A stretch of DNA of 64,000 bases from Bermanella sp036960565 (GTDB lineage: Bacteria > Pseudomonadota > Gammaproteobacteria > Pseudomonadales > Oceanobacteraceae). Position 1 is the first letter of the stretch. Each line of letters opens with the position of its first letter. Position numbers and translations under genes: made by a program. The notes under the pieces were generated by a model. That model did not search any database and was not told the DNA's origin. It was given only the letters and a program-made list of their open reading frames with translations. Location of the stretch: assembly GCA_036960565.1 (NCBI GenBank), contig JBALXQ010000025.1:1-64000 (forward strand), in the 5' to 3' direction. This document shows, one piece after another, positions 1-9,064 of the stretch.

Positions 1-1268
1 ATGTAAATGGCATTCTTAATCTAAATGACATTATTTTAGAAGGAAATGAATTAACTGGTATAGACCTAAGTACTAATATTAATTTGAATTATTTAGATAT
101 ATCTCAAAACAATATTCTAAGTCTAGATTTATCGGGAAATTTAAAGTTAGCTAATTTGGATGTCTCTGAGAATGAGCTAGACAGTATAGATTTATCTAAT
201 AACAGCTTTTTAAGTGATATAAATGTAGCGGAGAATAATTTATCTGAGTTAGATGTATCCGGGATTAGCGGGTTAGAAACACTTGATTTGTCTAGTAACC
301 CTATTTCTAGAATAAGCTTAAATAGCAATTTAAGTAGCCTGAACATCTCTAATGCTGGCCTTGAAAGTATTGATCTAACCAATCTAGTTAATTTAGATAG
401 TTTATTTTTATCTGAAAATGAATTAACTAGCATTGACCTCAGTAAAAATATTGAGTTAGGTCAGTTGGCACTATCTGATAATGCACTGGATGATATTGAT
501 CTATCTGAAAATATATATCTGAGGGAGTTAAGTTTATTTGGCAATGAGTTCTCTAATATTGATGTTTCAAATAACTCTAGATTGAGGTATTTGGACTTGG
601 CGGGGAATGAACTCGATACTTTAGATTTAACCCGTAACCTAGATCTTTCCCACTTAATATTGTCTGAAAATAATTTCAATAACATAGATATTAGCCGAAA
701 CGCGTTATTGATTTATCTTATGCTGGACGGTAATGATTTTATTGATATTGATTTTACAGGCGTTTATCGATTAGAAAGTTTGGACTTATCTAATAATCCA
801 TTATCTAGTTTGAATGTTAGTGAAAACTTAAGTTTACGTAAGTTGTACTTAAAGAATACTCCGCTTACAAATATTGATATAAGCGCTAATATAGCTTTAA
901 GTTCTCTTGATATGGCTAACAGCCAGTTAAATACTGTTGATCTAGAAGTGAATATTCGTTTGTACTGGCTTAATATATCAGGGAATCAGCTAAACAATAT
1001 AGAATTAGAAAAGAATGTTAATTTAAAACATCTTGATCTTTCAACTAACCAATTAACTAATGTTGATTTACGTGGACTTGTTTATTTGGGGCGCTGGGAT
1101 TCGATGGAGCTAAACCTATCCAATAATCAATTAATTTCTATTCCTGATGGTTTATCTGAAATACTAAATACTGAGGCGGTAATCAGCTTGACTGAAAATT
1201 TATTTGATGAAGAGGTCATATCGGAACTTGATTTATTGAAAGAAACTTACCCTAATTTAACTTATTAA
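1..1268 (+). CDS. Leucine-rich repeat surface protein, 5' partial
   Basis: The reading frame is open from the left window edge (first full codon at base 3), so the N-terminus lies outside; an internal ATG occurs at 84. The visible part is almost wholly LRR of the bacterial ~21-residue type, with the consensus LxxLDLSxNxLxxIDLSxN repeated to about 100 residues from the end. It closes with a cap ending KETYPNLTY that matches the cap of the next gene (KETYTNLVY), so the two are tandem paralogues. LRR solenoids of this kind usually mediate protein or glycan binding at the cell surface. The missing 5' part probably carries a lipoprotein signal and Ca-binding repeats, as the neighbour does. The gene is visibly more AT-rich than genes after 4 kb. 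Ligand unknown. Confidence 0.88.
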   Translation, partial: VNGILNLNDIILEGNELTGIDLSTNINLNYLDISQNNILSLDLSGNLKLANLDVSENELDSIDLSNNSFLSDINVAENNLSELDVSGISGLETLDLSSNPISRISLNSNLSSLNISNAGLESIDLTNLVNLDSLFLSENELTSIDLSKNIELGQLALSDNALDDIDLSENIYLRELSLFGNEFSNIDVSNNSRLRYLDLAGNELDTLDLTRNLDLSHLILSENNFNNIDISRNALLIYLMLDGNDFIDIDFTGVYRLESLDLSNNPLSSLNVSENLSLRKLYLKNTPLTNIDISANIALSSLDMANSQLNTVDLEVNIRLYWLNISGNQLNNIELEKNVNLKHLDLSTNQLTNVDLRGLVYLGRWDSMELNLSNNQLISIPDGLSEILNTEAVISLTENLFDEEVISELDLLKETYPNLTY

Positions 1269-1633
1269 ACGCTAGTGTTAATCCCTCACAAGTTTTAGTA
1301 AATTAGTGAGGGCTATTAATTCGTTAGATGCGCGTTAAAAATGGAGAGTATCTGTATAAGGAATAGCCCTTTTTAGGAGGTATTCCATCCTATGATTTAA
1401 GCTGTTTTTATGTAGTGAAAAAATCGTAAATTCCTTCGGATATATACGGTTTTTTATCTAACGAAGTACAGTTCTGTTTCGACTTATTAGTTCGTTCAAG
1501 TAGTCCCTTCTTTAGAATATCCATCAATCCCATCAATTTTAAAGTGCTTAATTAATGAGCGTTTACCGGCTTATATTCCTATAGTGAATACCTGAGTCTT
1601 TGGCTAATATAGCGGCGCCTTTCTTTCATCAAA
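1269..1633. other. Intergenic stretch between two LRR genes
   Basis: There is no convincing ORF. A hairpin with 7-bp arms CCCTCAC/GTGAGGG (1283-1312) follows the stop codon without a clear T-run and may end transcription. A perfect 10-bp inverted pair, TTCGTTAGAT at 1320-1329 and ATCTAACGAA at 1456-1465, brackets about 126 bp; its role is unknown. The promoter of the next LRR gene should lie in the 3' half, but I could not fix -35/-10 boxes. Confidence 0.5.
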
Positions 1634-3085
1634 ATGGATTTTATGATGCATCGTATTTTACTTACTTTTCTATTTATAACCCTGCTCAGTGCATGTGGCA
1701 GCGACTCAACAAATTCAGATATTGACGGCGACGGCATCAAGAATGAAATTGATGCATTCCCAAGTGATTCCCGCGAGAGTGTCGATAGCGATGGTGATGG
1801 AGTCGGTGATAATAGCGATGCATTTCCAAACAATAGTGAAGAAACACAAGATTCAGATGGCGATAATATCGGCGACAATGGTGATACTTACCCCTTGGAT
1901 TTTGATAATGATGGAGAGCCTGACTTAACTGATGTTTTTCCAAAGGATGAAAGTGAGTCTAGAGATTCGGACGGAGACGGTGTAGGCGATAATAGCGATG
2001 CATATCCTACAGATATTAATAAATCTACCTTTATGGTGAGTGGTTCTGTTAGCGGACTTCTAGGTCAAATAACTGTTCACCTAAATGAGCTGGTTGTTAA
2101 TTTATCAAGCAACAGTGGCTTTGTGTTTTCGGTTAAAAACAATGAATCCTTTACGGTTTTAATTGATGGTTATCCCGAGAATCAGCATTGCTCTATTTCT
2201 AATGCAACCCACGTCGCAACAATGGATATCACCAACATTAGTGTGGTCTGCGTAGATCGGGTAGTCATTGAAGATATTTTGTCTGAATTAACAGATGCCA
2301 ATTTCCGTTCTTGTATAGCTAATAAAAGCCTTTCCTATATTGATCAGGTCACCCATGTTCGGTGTATAAGTATGTCTATTGAAAATATCGAAGGCATTGA
2401 ATATTTTACTAACCTGAGATTGTTAGTTTTAGCGGATAATAAATTAGAGCAAGTAGATTTAAGTCAGAATACAAAGCTTTCATTTCTTGTCTTGCCTAAC
2501 AATAGCTTGGATTATCTTAATGTTGCTAGTAATTTAGAGTTAGCAACCTTAGTTCTAGATGAAAACCCTCTAGAAGAAATCGATGTTAGTCAGAATCAAA
2601 AACTAATTATATTTTCAGCTGAAAAAATTGATATATCGAGCATTGATTTAAAAAACAATAGCGATTTAACATATCTAGATTTAACGGATAGCAAATTACA
2701 AAAAATCGATTTAAGCGAGAATGTGAATCTAAATAGAGCTTATTTGAATGGGAATGCGCTAAGCAAGTTAGATCTTAATAACAATATCAAACTCACTCAT
2801 TTATATGCGGCTGAGAATGATCTTGAAGAAGTGAGTTTAGGGCAGAGCACAGAGTTAATTTGGCTAAATTTAAACGATAATGAACTAACGGATGTAAGCC
2901 TAGTTGGCAATGAAGGGCTAAGGCACATTAAAATTGAACGTAATAAGTTGGAATCTATTCCTGTTGGATTTTCTGATATAAGTGTTAGGGAGGCTGGAAT
3001 TGATTTGTCCGGCAATCCGTTTGATGAAAATGCCTTGGCAGCTCTAGCGGTATTGAAAGAAACCTACACAAATTTAGTTTACTAA
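1634..3085 (+). CDS. Lipoprotein with thrombospondin type 3 repeats and leucine-rich repeats
   Basis: Domain order: a lipoprotein signal with lipobox LLSAC (acylated Cys 21 from the first Met, Gly at +2, compatible with outer-membrane sorting); five Ca-binding TSP3-like repeats of the form DSDGDGVGDNSDAFP (about residues 28-132); an Ig-like linker of about 100 residues with Cys pairs; then some ten 21-residue LRRs (about 250-440) and the cap ending KETYTNLVY. It is most likely anchored in the outer membrane and exposed on the surface as a Ca-stabilised binding protein. Start codons at 1634, 1643 and 1646 are all possible; a strong ribosome site is not evident. It is a paralogue of the preceding gene in tandem, and a third related N-terminus starts at 63,853. 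Ligand unknown. Confidence 0.88.
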   Translation: MDFMMHRILLTFLFITLLSACGSDSTNSDIDGDGIKNEIDAFPSDSRESVDSDGDGVGDNSDAFPNNSEETQDSDGDNIGDNGDTYPLDFDNDGEPDLTDVFPKDESESRDSDGDGVGDNSDAYPTDINKSTFMVSGSVSGLLGQITVHLNELVVNLSSNSGFVFSVKNNESFTVLIDGYPENQHCSISNATHVATMDITNISVVCVDRVVIEDILSELTDANFRSCIANKSLSYIDQVTHVRCISMSIENIEGIEYFTNLRLLVLADNKLEQVDLSQNTKLSFLVLPNNSLDYLNVASNLELATLVLDENPLEEIDVSQNQKLIIFSAEKIDISSIDLKNNSDLTYLDLTDSKLQKIDLSENVNLNRAYLNGNALSKLDLNNNIKLTHLYAAENDLEEVSLGQSTELIWLNLNDNELTDVSLVGNEGLRHIKIERNKLESIPVGFSDISVREAGIDLSGNPFDENALAALAVLKETYTNLVY

Positions 3086-3092
3086 AAAAATC

Positions 3093-3128
3093 AGAGGTAC
3101 TCGCTAGTTTGCAGTACCTCTTTATTTT
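3093..3128 (+). terminator. Rho-independent terminator after the LRR lipoprotein gene
   Basis: Arms AGAGGTACT and AGTACCTCT (9 bp, perfect) around an 11-nt loop are followed by TTTATTTTA, eight bases after the LRR stop codon. Confidence 0.8.
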
Positions 3129-3152
3129 AAGTGGGCCGGATAGTCATGGATA

Positions 3153-3746
3153 CTAAATTTTACTTTTCTCAAAGTCCTTAACCAAATCATGTAACAAGAT
3201 AGTGGCATCGGTCGTCTTGTTTTCACGCATCAAATCGTAAGCCTTAGTAATCTTTTCCTGTAATTCCAACAAGGCTACGCTTGTATCTGGCTGGTTAGCT
3301 TGGCTTGGCACTTCGAAAGGCTTTGAAGTGGCTGTTTTTAAACATTTAACCTGTTTCGCGTAATACTTCTCTTGTGCGCACATATCCACTTCTATGGCGC
3401 TTACATAGGTCTTGTTGGCGATTTCTTTTAAACATTTTTTTAGATCGTTGTTAACGTATTTGACCGTACTACAGATGGCTAGAGGGGCGGCATCAAAATT
3501 AGTGTTTTGAATAAGCGGTAGACATTTTTTAATTTTCCCCCAGGTTTTTTGTTTTCCACAAAAAGCCACGGCCTCATTATTAAACGTCGCTTTTTTAATT
3601 TGTGCCATGCATTTAGTGGTGTAGCTCTTTTGAGATAACTGCTTACATAGATTAGCCGCGCTTTCTTGGTATATCTCATCGGCGAAAATATTAAAAGAAG
3701 TAAATAAGGTGATGATGGCAAGGCAAGCAGTGGTTTTAAAGTTCAT
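3153..3746 (-). CDS. Secreted protein with four paired-cysteine repeats
   Basis: A 197-residue protein with a Sec signal peptide (cleavage probably after IFA, residues 20-22). The mature part has four consecutive repeats of about 31 residues, each with a cysteine pair spaced CX11C, CX11C, CX12C and CX11C and the tail KKCL or similar, suggesting one disulfide per repeat in a periplasmic helical solenoid. The C-terminal ~50 residues lack Cys and are predicted helical. I do not recognise a named family. It stands alone: convergent with the LRR gene, and separated from ilvE by a bidirectional terminator. Confidence 0.75.
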   Translation of the reverse strand: MNFKTTACLAIITLFTSFNIFADEIYQESAANLCKQLSQKSYTTKCMAQIKKATFNNEAVAFCGKQKTWGKIKKCLPLIQNTNFDAAPLAICSTVKYVNNDLKKCLKEIANKTYVSAIEVDMCAQEKYYAKQVKCLKTATSKPFEVPSQANQPDTSVALLELQEKITKAYDLMRENKTTDATILLHDLVKDFEKSKI

Positions 3747-3950
3747 GGTGTAAACCTTCGGTTTTCGTTGTTTTTATGGGATGTAGCTTTTGGATTTTAA
3801 ATATCTATCGATATTATTTTCGGCAATGACGTTTGCATTATTTTATTTATTAACATCCGTGTGAATATATACTTTAGGATGCGACCGCCATGGATGGTAG
3901 AAATACCTATTTTGAATGGATCAAAAATAGGTAGGCCATCCTAGGCCATA

Positions 3951-3987
3951 AAAAAGGGGAATACGTTGCCGTATTCCCCTTTTTTTA
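3951..3987. terminator. Bidirectional terminator downstream of ilvE
   Basis: AAAAAGGGGAATACG and CGTATTCCCCTTTTT form a near-perfect 15-bp stem with loop TTGC and oligo-A/oligo-T flanks, so it can act on both strands. It lies 55 bp beyond the ilvE stop. Confidence 0.85.
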
Positions 3988-4041
3988 ATAAATGCCAAAC
4001 ATTGGGTGGAAACACCTATATTTTCGCTAGGTGTTAAAGGG

Positions 4042-5037
4042 TTAAACCTTTTCCAACCAGCCGTATTTATCCTCAGCCTTGCCCCACTGAATGTCATTTA
4101 GTGCTTGGCGTAATTTTAATGTGGTAACACCAGGCTCACCAGAGCCAACAGGAAATTCCTGACCATTATGAATCAGGGTGCCAACTGGGGTTAAAACAGC
4201 CGCTGTGCCAGAAAGTGCTGCTTCGGTACCGGGTTTCTTAGCACGCTCAAGCAATTCACTGACAGTAAAGTCTCGCTCGGTTACCGTCATGCCTGCATCA
4301 CGTGCGATGGTTAAAATAGAATCGCGAGTAATGCCGTGTAAGAAAGAGCTGTCCAATGCCTTGGTGATAATTTCGTTGCCGTCAATCAGAATAAAATTAG
4401 CAGCGCCGGTTTCTTGAACATCGCCGTTAGGGCAAAAAAGAATTTGATCAGCTTTGCATTCTTTACGTGCTTGAATGATCGGGCCCAATGCACTGGCGTA
4501 ATTACCACCGCTTTTAATCATGCCCATATGAGGGGCGCAACGCATGCCATCTTCTTCTAGTAACAGCCTTAATGCACCAGCTCCACCAGAAAAATAATCA
4601 CCAACAGGTGATAACAGAACATATAAAACCGATGATTCAGAAGGCGCCGCTGCTTTGCCAATGGCAGGCTCCGTGCCCACATGAGTAGGTCGAATATACA
4701 TTGACCCTGGAGGCTTAGGTACATCGTCGGCATACAAGCTAACCGCATCTTTAATCATTTGTGCTAGCTGGTCTTTATCAATTTCAGGCAGGCTTAATAA
4801 TTCACCGCTTTGTGCCATGCGTTGGATGTTGGCATCCATACGAAAAATATTCACGCTACCATCTTCATGCTTAAACGCTTTCAAGCCTTCAAAGCAGGTG
4901 CTTGAATAATGTAAGACATGGGCGCCTGGATGAAACTCTAGTTTGTCAGACGGAACGATGCTTGAGGGTGTCCAAGAATTGTTTTCGAATGTCGCCAGTG
5001 CCATTTTCGGCATGAAGACTGTTCCAAATGCGGCCAT
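4042..5037 (-). CDS. ilvE: Branched-chain amino acid aminotransferase (type II)
   Basis: A PLP enzyme of fold type IV, 331 residues, catalysing the last step of Leu, Ile and Val synthesis with glutamate as amino donor; cytosolic. The PLP-binding lysine is K175 in GMIKSGGNYA. The segment VQETGAANF (about 207-215) is the typical phosphate/PLP pocket, and the N-terminal GAHVLHYSSTCFEGLKAF is characteristic of the longer ilvE_II subfamily. It lies 187 bp downstream of glnE on the same strand, the order seen in Pseudomonas, so the two may be partly co-transcribed. The strong terminator at 3951 ends the unit. Complete, nothing unusual. Confidence 0.95.
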   Translation of the reverse strand: MAAFGTVFMPKMALATFENNSWTPSSIVPSDKLEFHPGAHVLHYSSTCFEGLKAFKHEDGSVNIFRMDANIQRMAQSGELLSLPEIDKDQLAQMIKDAVSLYADDVPKPPGSMYIRPTHVGTEPAIGKAAAPSESSVLYVLLSPVGDYFSGGAGALRLLLEEDGMRCAPHMGMIKSGGNYASALGPIIQARKECKADQILFCPNGDVQETGAANFILIDGNEIITKALDSSFLHGITRDSILTIARDAGMTVTERDFTVSELLERAKKPGTEAALSGTAAVLTPVGTLIHNGQEFPVGSGEPGVTTLKLRQALNDIQWGKAEDKYGWLEKV

Positions 5038-5224
5038 TTTCTATTCCTAACCTAATACACGAAAGCCATTAATAACGGCTTCCTGGCTCACGTTTTTATG
5101 AGCATTAATACGGTATTGCAGTCAGTAAAACTGACTGCGCTAAATTCTTATTGTTCTGCTTAAGCATTTAACCGAATCCTAACAAGGTGGGCCCGATGGC
5201 TTTAAGCTGAAACCTTAAAGGTTT

Positions 5225-8104
5225 CTAATGTTCCATAATTTCTTGCCAAAGCGCTTTTACCGTATCGATGTGAGTATTTAACTCAGCTTGATCGAACTCA
5301 CTGGGGGTTAGCAGTAACTTTTGGTTCTGCAGTGCCCGACGGTGTGCCAGTGAACGGTAGGCTATATAGGCCTGAGTTAGGGCTTCGCTTTGTGTTGCCT
5401 GTAATTTTCCAAGTGCCCCTAGGGTACTTAACAGGCGCACATTGTCTGTCCATTGCAGCAAAGAAGGGTGTTGCGCCGAGTGGGCTAGTACTAGGTACTG
5501 CACCATAAATTCTATGTCGACAATGCCACCGGCATCTTGCTTAAGTTGAAACTGAGTATTACCCGCGCTTTGAGCGCCGAGATTATCGCGCATTTTTTGT
5601 CGCATTTCCCGCACTTCTTTTCTTAGTTGGCCAAGGTCCCTGTCTTTCGCTAAATTTTGGCGGCGAATATGGGCATATTTGCCATGTAAGCTGGTTTGGC
5701 CACAGATGTAGCGAGCGCGAATTAAGGCTTGATGCTCCCAAGTCCAGGCTTGATCTTGCTGGTAACGGTTAAACGCATTCAGCGAGGTCACAATCATGCC
5801 GCTGGCCCCGCTTGGGCGCAGGCGCATGTCCACTTCGTAGAGCTGGCCGGCTCGAGTGGTGGTATTTAATATGTGGATAAGTCTCTGGCCCATGCGCGTA
5901 TAAAATACGCCGTTATCCAAGGAGCGCTCTCCTAGGGTTTCCTTATTTGGGGTGCCTTCGTGTAAAAATACCATGTCTAGGTCCGAGTCATAGCTCAGTT
6001 CAATACCGCCCAACTTTCCATATCCCAGAATCAAAAATTCCGGCTCTAGTACGGCTTCGCCATGCTGATCACTGGGATAACCGTATTTATCCACCATTTG
6101 CAGCCAAGCCAGCCACATGGATTTTTCTAATAAGGTTTGCGCAAGCCAGGTTAAATGGTCACTGACTTTCATTAGTGGCAGCACCCCAGCAATTTCACAG
6201 GCAGCAATTTGCAGCTTATGAGCCCGAGCAAAATAACGCAGGGCATCCATTTGCTCTTCTAAATCGTCTTCTTCAATACGCAATAAGCGCAGGTTTAAAT
6301 CCTCGGTCATGGCGCGTTTATCACTGGGGTTATAAAGCGATGCCGGGTGTAATAGCTCATCCAGTAAGATCGGAGACTCGGTAATGGTGTCGGCTACCCA
6401 AGGGCTGGCCTCACATAAGCGCACTAGGTGTTTTAACGCTTGCGGGTTTTCATTCAGCAGCACCAAATACGCGGTACGGCGCAAGATTGCTTCAATGAGC
6501 GGTATTAAGCGCTCAAGGGTTTGTTGTGGGTGCTCGGTTTCCCAAATAGCCTTAAGCAGGTGCGGCATGGTCTTGTCTAAGCGTTGCTTGCCAATGGCTT
6601 GCATACGCTGCGCGGCATTATTCTCACGTAAATCGGTTAATAGGGTTTTGATGGCATCGCTATTGGCCGGGTGCTCGCAGTTATCACATACCCCCAGCCA
6701 GATGCTTTGCCATAGACCAGTGTCTTCATCGCTGGTTTCTTTTTCTTCCTCGGCCACTATATGGTCAAAATGTTCAGTCACTGTTTTCCTGTGTTGTGCC
6801 AGTGCCTCGAAAAAGTCGGCCCATTTTGTATAACCCATGCTCCAAGCAATACGCGCCTGATTAATGTCGTCGCTGGGTAGGGTTTGGCTTTGGGCATCGT
6901 TAATACCTTGAATAGCGTGTTCGGCATCTCGTAAAAAACAGTAAGCTTCAAGCAGTTCTTTTACCGCTTTATCGGGTAAAAATTCCATGTCTCTTAGGTA
7001 GTTCAATACCTTAAATATATTGGGTTGTTGCAGGTTTACATCTAAGCCACCACGAATAAGCTGAAACGCCTGGGCAATGAATTCAATTTCACGAATACCG
7101 CCGCTGCCCAGTTTTACATTGTTATCTAGATTGCGGCGTATGGTTTCTTGCTGAATACGAGATTTCATTTCTCGCAGCGATTCAAAGGCGCCAAAGTCGA
7201 CATATTTACGGTAACTAAAGGGCCGTAAGATGTTCATAATATCGTGGATATGACTGTCTATGCCCGTTACTGCTCGGGCCTTTATCATGGCGTAACGCTC
7301 CCAGTCGCGGCCTTGTTCGTGGTAGTAGTTTTCAAAGGAGCTTAAATTCATCACCAGAGGGCCACTTTGGCCATAGGGCCTAAGGCGCATATCTACCCGA
7401 TATACAAAGCCATCCATGGTGACCTTATCCAGAGTTTGAATGAGCGCTTGGCCCAGCTTAATGAAGAATTCTTGGTTAGAAATGCTCTTTTGCCCTTCGC
7501 CTGCCAAGGTGTCACCTTGCTCTTTATAAGCGTAGATAAGGTCGATATCGCTGGATAGATTCAGCTCCCCTGCCCCTTGTTTGCCCATGGCCAAGACAAT
7601 GAGTGACTGTGCCTCTTTTGAGGTTCTCCCCATCGGCTCGCCATAACGTTTGGCTAGGCGCGCGTGTTGCCAGTTAAGGCAAAGCTGAACGCTCATGTCG
7701 GCAATTTCTGTAATTTCGGTAAGGGTAGTTTGCAAATCCCCAAGCTTGTTCACGTCGCGCCAAATTAAGCGCATTTGCTGCAAGCGCCTAAATTGGCGGA
7801 TACAGGTAAACAGCTGTTTTTCATCGCGGCAGCTATTAATGGTGCCCTGCAGCCCAATATAGGTGGCCTGGGTTTTTAACGGTGCCGAAATAAAGCCACG
7901 TTGCATCAGGGGGGCGCACAATTCAGGGAAATGCAGCAGAGAATTGGCCACATAATCGCTAAAGGTGAGGGTCTTAATGAGTTGCCTATCACTTAATATT
8001 AAGGCTCCACAAAGCTGTGGCTGTTGAGCTACCAGCTCTTCAAATTGAAGTTGGCGTTTACTGGTGGTCTTGTGTAAGGAAAGCGGTACGGCATTTGTCC
8101 ACAT
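5225..8104 (-). CDS. glnE: Bifunctional glutamine synthetase adenylyltransferase/adenylyl-removing enzyme
   Basis: A 959-residue protein, normal for the family. It adenylylates and de-adenylylates glutamine synthetase, setting its activity by nitrogen status through PII. Both nucleotidyltransferase halves are intact: the N-terminal (de-adenylylating) site GAGELNLSSDIDLI with D186/D188, and the C-terminal (adenylylating) site GGIELSYDSDLDMVF around 700-715, separated by helical linkers. The ATG at 8104 is in frame with the conserved N-terminus. It is transcribed ahead of ilvE. The region upstream to 8305 holds no other gene. Confidence 0.96.
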   Translation of the reverse strand: MWTNAVPLSLHKTTSKRQLQFEELVAQQPQLCGALILSDRQLIKTLTFSDYVANSLLHFPELCAPLMQRGFISAPLKTQATYIGLQGTINSCRDEKQLFTCIRQFRRLQQMRLIWRDVNKLGDLQTTLTEITEIADMSVQLCLNWQHARLAKRYGEPMGRTSKEAQSLIVLAMGKQGAGELNLSSDIDLIYAYKEQGDTLAGEGQKSISNQEFFIKLGQALIQTLDKVTMDGFVYRVDMRLRPYGQSGPLVMNLSSFENYYHEQGRDWERYAMIKARAVTGIDSHIHDIMNILRPFSYRKYVDFGAFESLREMKSRIQQETIRRNLDNNVKLGSGGIREIEFIAQAFQLIRGGLDVNLQQPNIFKVLNYLRDMEFLPDKAVKELLEAYCFLRDAEHAIQGINDAQSQTLPSDDINQARIAWSMGYTKWADFFEALAQHRKTVTEHFDHIVAEEEKETSDEDTGLWQSIWLGVCDNCEHPANSDAIKTLLTDLRENNAAQRMQAIGKQRLDKTMPHLLKAIWETEHPQQTLERLIPLIEAILRRTAYLVLLNENPQALKHLVRLCEASPWVADTITESPILLDELLHPASLYNPSDKRAMTEDLNLRLLRIEEDDLEEQMDALRYFARAHKLQIAACEIAGVLPLMKVSDHLTWLAQTLLEKSMWLAWLQMVDKYGYPSDQHGEAVLEPEFLILGYGKLGGIELSYDSDLDMVFLHEGTPNKETLGERSLDNGVFYTRMGQRLIHILNTTTRAGQLYEVDMRLRPSGASGMIVTSLNAFNRYQQDQAWTWEHQALIRARYICGQTSLHGKYAHIRRQNLAKDRDLGQLRKEVREMRQKMRDNLGAQSAGNTQFQLKQDAGGIVDIEFMVQYLVLAHSAQHPSLLQWTDNVRLLSTLGALGKLQATQSEALTQAYIAYRSLAHRRALQNQKLLLTPSEFDQAELNTHIDTVKALWQEIMEH

Positions 8105-8305
8105 GGGGTTCTCTTACTCATGATGTCTTTAGCTGGGGGCTAGGCGCTGTTAAATAAAAACGCTGAATCTTTATAGCTTACAACTCTCGTTAAGCTTAGC
8201 CAACATATAGAGGTGTCTCATAGTCCAAGTGAATTTTTTAAGAGAGATGTAGACCTAGGGCAAGTTGGGGCGTTGAGTTAATAGTGGTTATGATCGGAGG
8301 GAGAT

Positions 8306-8797
8306 ATGAAAACAGCGCAATACAAACCTTCAATTGTCTTGAGCGTGCTTATATTAATAATGCTTATACCCGGTTGCATGGCCCAGCTGGAGGCGAAAAT
8401 AGTCCCGCGCCCGATCGTCATAGTGCCTCAGCAGGCCAGTGAAAATACATCGCAGGCTTTTATTTCTTACAAAGTGAAGTTGCGCCAAATTAAATTGTAT
8501 TCTCGCCAGGGTCACGAAGTACTGGTGTTGCCAGTGGGCTTGCATATTAACTTTGTGCAATACCAGAATGTGGATGAATTATTAAACGCCTTGTCTGTTC
8601 CACTGGGTAAGTATGAGCGAGTGGTGTTATGTTTAGATTACAGTCGTGCTCAGGTGGTGATGGTTGACCGCCATGGACTGGAGAAAACGGTGAACCTAGT
8701 GGATGATAATCAGCACGTATTAACCGCGCTGGATGTCACTATTAACCTGTCACAGGACCATGATTTTGAACATTTGTGGGGGCAAGCGCTATTATAA
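8306..8797 (+). CDS. Putative lipoprotein, DUF4382-like
   Basis: A 163-residue exported protein preceded by a good ribosome site (CGGAGGGAGAT before ATG). The signal peptide ends in LIPGC, so it is probably a lipoprotein (Cys 24). The mature part, with a strand-rich layout and the segment VPLGKYERVVLCLDYSRAQV, resembles DUF4382 proteins (typically PAGTYTxIRL), but this is a weak resemblance by eye. It precedes the ECF sigma operon, and its last codons appear to have been included in the tandem duplication described next. Function unknown. Confidence 0.7.
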   Translation: MKTAQYKPSIVLSVLILIMLIPGCMAQLEAKIVPRPIVIVPQQASENTSQAFISYKVKLRQIKLYSRQGHEVLVLPVGLHINFVQYQNVDELLNALSVPLGKYERVVLCLDYSRAQVVMVDRHGLEKTVNLVDDNQHVLTALDVTINLSQDHDFEHLWGQALL

Positions 8798-8799
8798 TA

Positions 8800-8820
8800 T
8801 GACTTATGACTTATGACTTG
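8800..8820 (+). repeat. Three tandem heptamers
   Basis: The heptamer ATGACTT is repeated three times in direct succession just after the stop codon of the lipoprotein gene. It looks like slippage-derived low complexity. Confidence 0.6.
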
Positions 8821-8847
8821 TGGGTTGTGGTTGACGACAAAACTTTA

Positions 8848-8987
8848 GGCTAAAAGTAGAACCCAAATATAAACAGGAGCAAAACCCTGGAGCAGTTTTA
8901 AAGTCGGTGGAGCGTCGTGCTTATCCATGGCAATGCTGGCGGTAAAAAATGAAGCGGATGCATTAGATATTGTGCAGGACAGCATGA
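8848..8987 (+). pseudogene. Decayed duplicate of the ECF sigma gene start
   Basis: This 140-bp segment is nearly identical to 9026-9167: leader, ribosome site AACAGGAGC, CTG start and about 35 codons of the sigma factor. It lost one T, turning the reading CTG GAG CAG TTT TTA into CTG GAG CAG TTT TAA, so it stops after four codons. A second small change lies at the TTATCC/TTTCGC position. The flanking 8988-9010 resembles 8779-8800 (end of the lipoprotein gene), so the duplicated unit probably began inside that gene. It is a tandem duplication remnant; the downstream copy is intact. Confidence 0.85.
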
Positions 8988-9064
8988 CTTGGGCAGGCGC
9001 TATTGTTATAAGAGTTGAACATTGTGGCTAAAAGTAGAACCCAAATATAAACAGGAGCAAAACC

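Noticed and set aside
1264..1329. An attC-like element just after the first LRR stop (GTTAGAT end at 1323-1329, central hairpin CCCTCAC/GTGAGGG)
   Set aside because: The left core reads ATTAAAC with one mismatch to RYYYAAC, no such site follows the second LRR gene, and no integrase lies in the window.
7367..7558. Plus-strand ORFs inside glnE
   Set aside because: Shadow frames of a well-conserved gene; no ribosome site.
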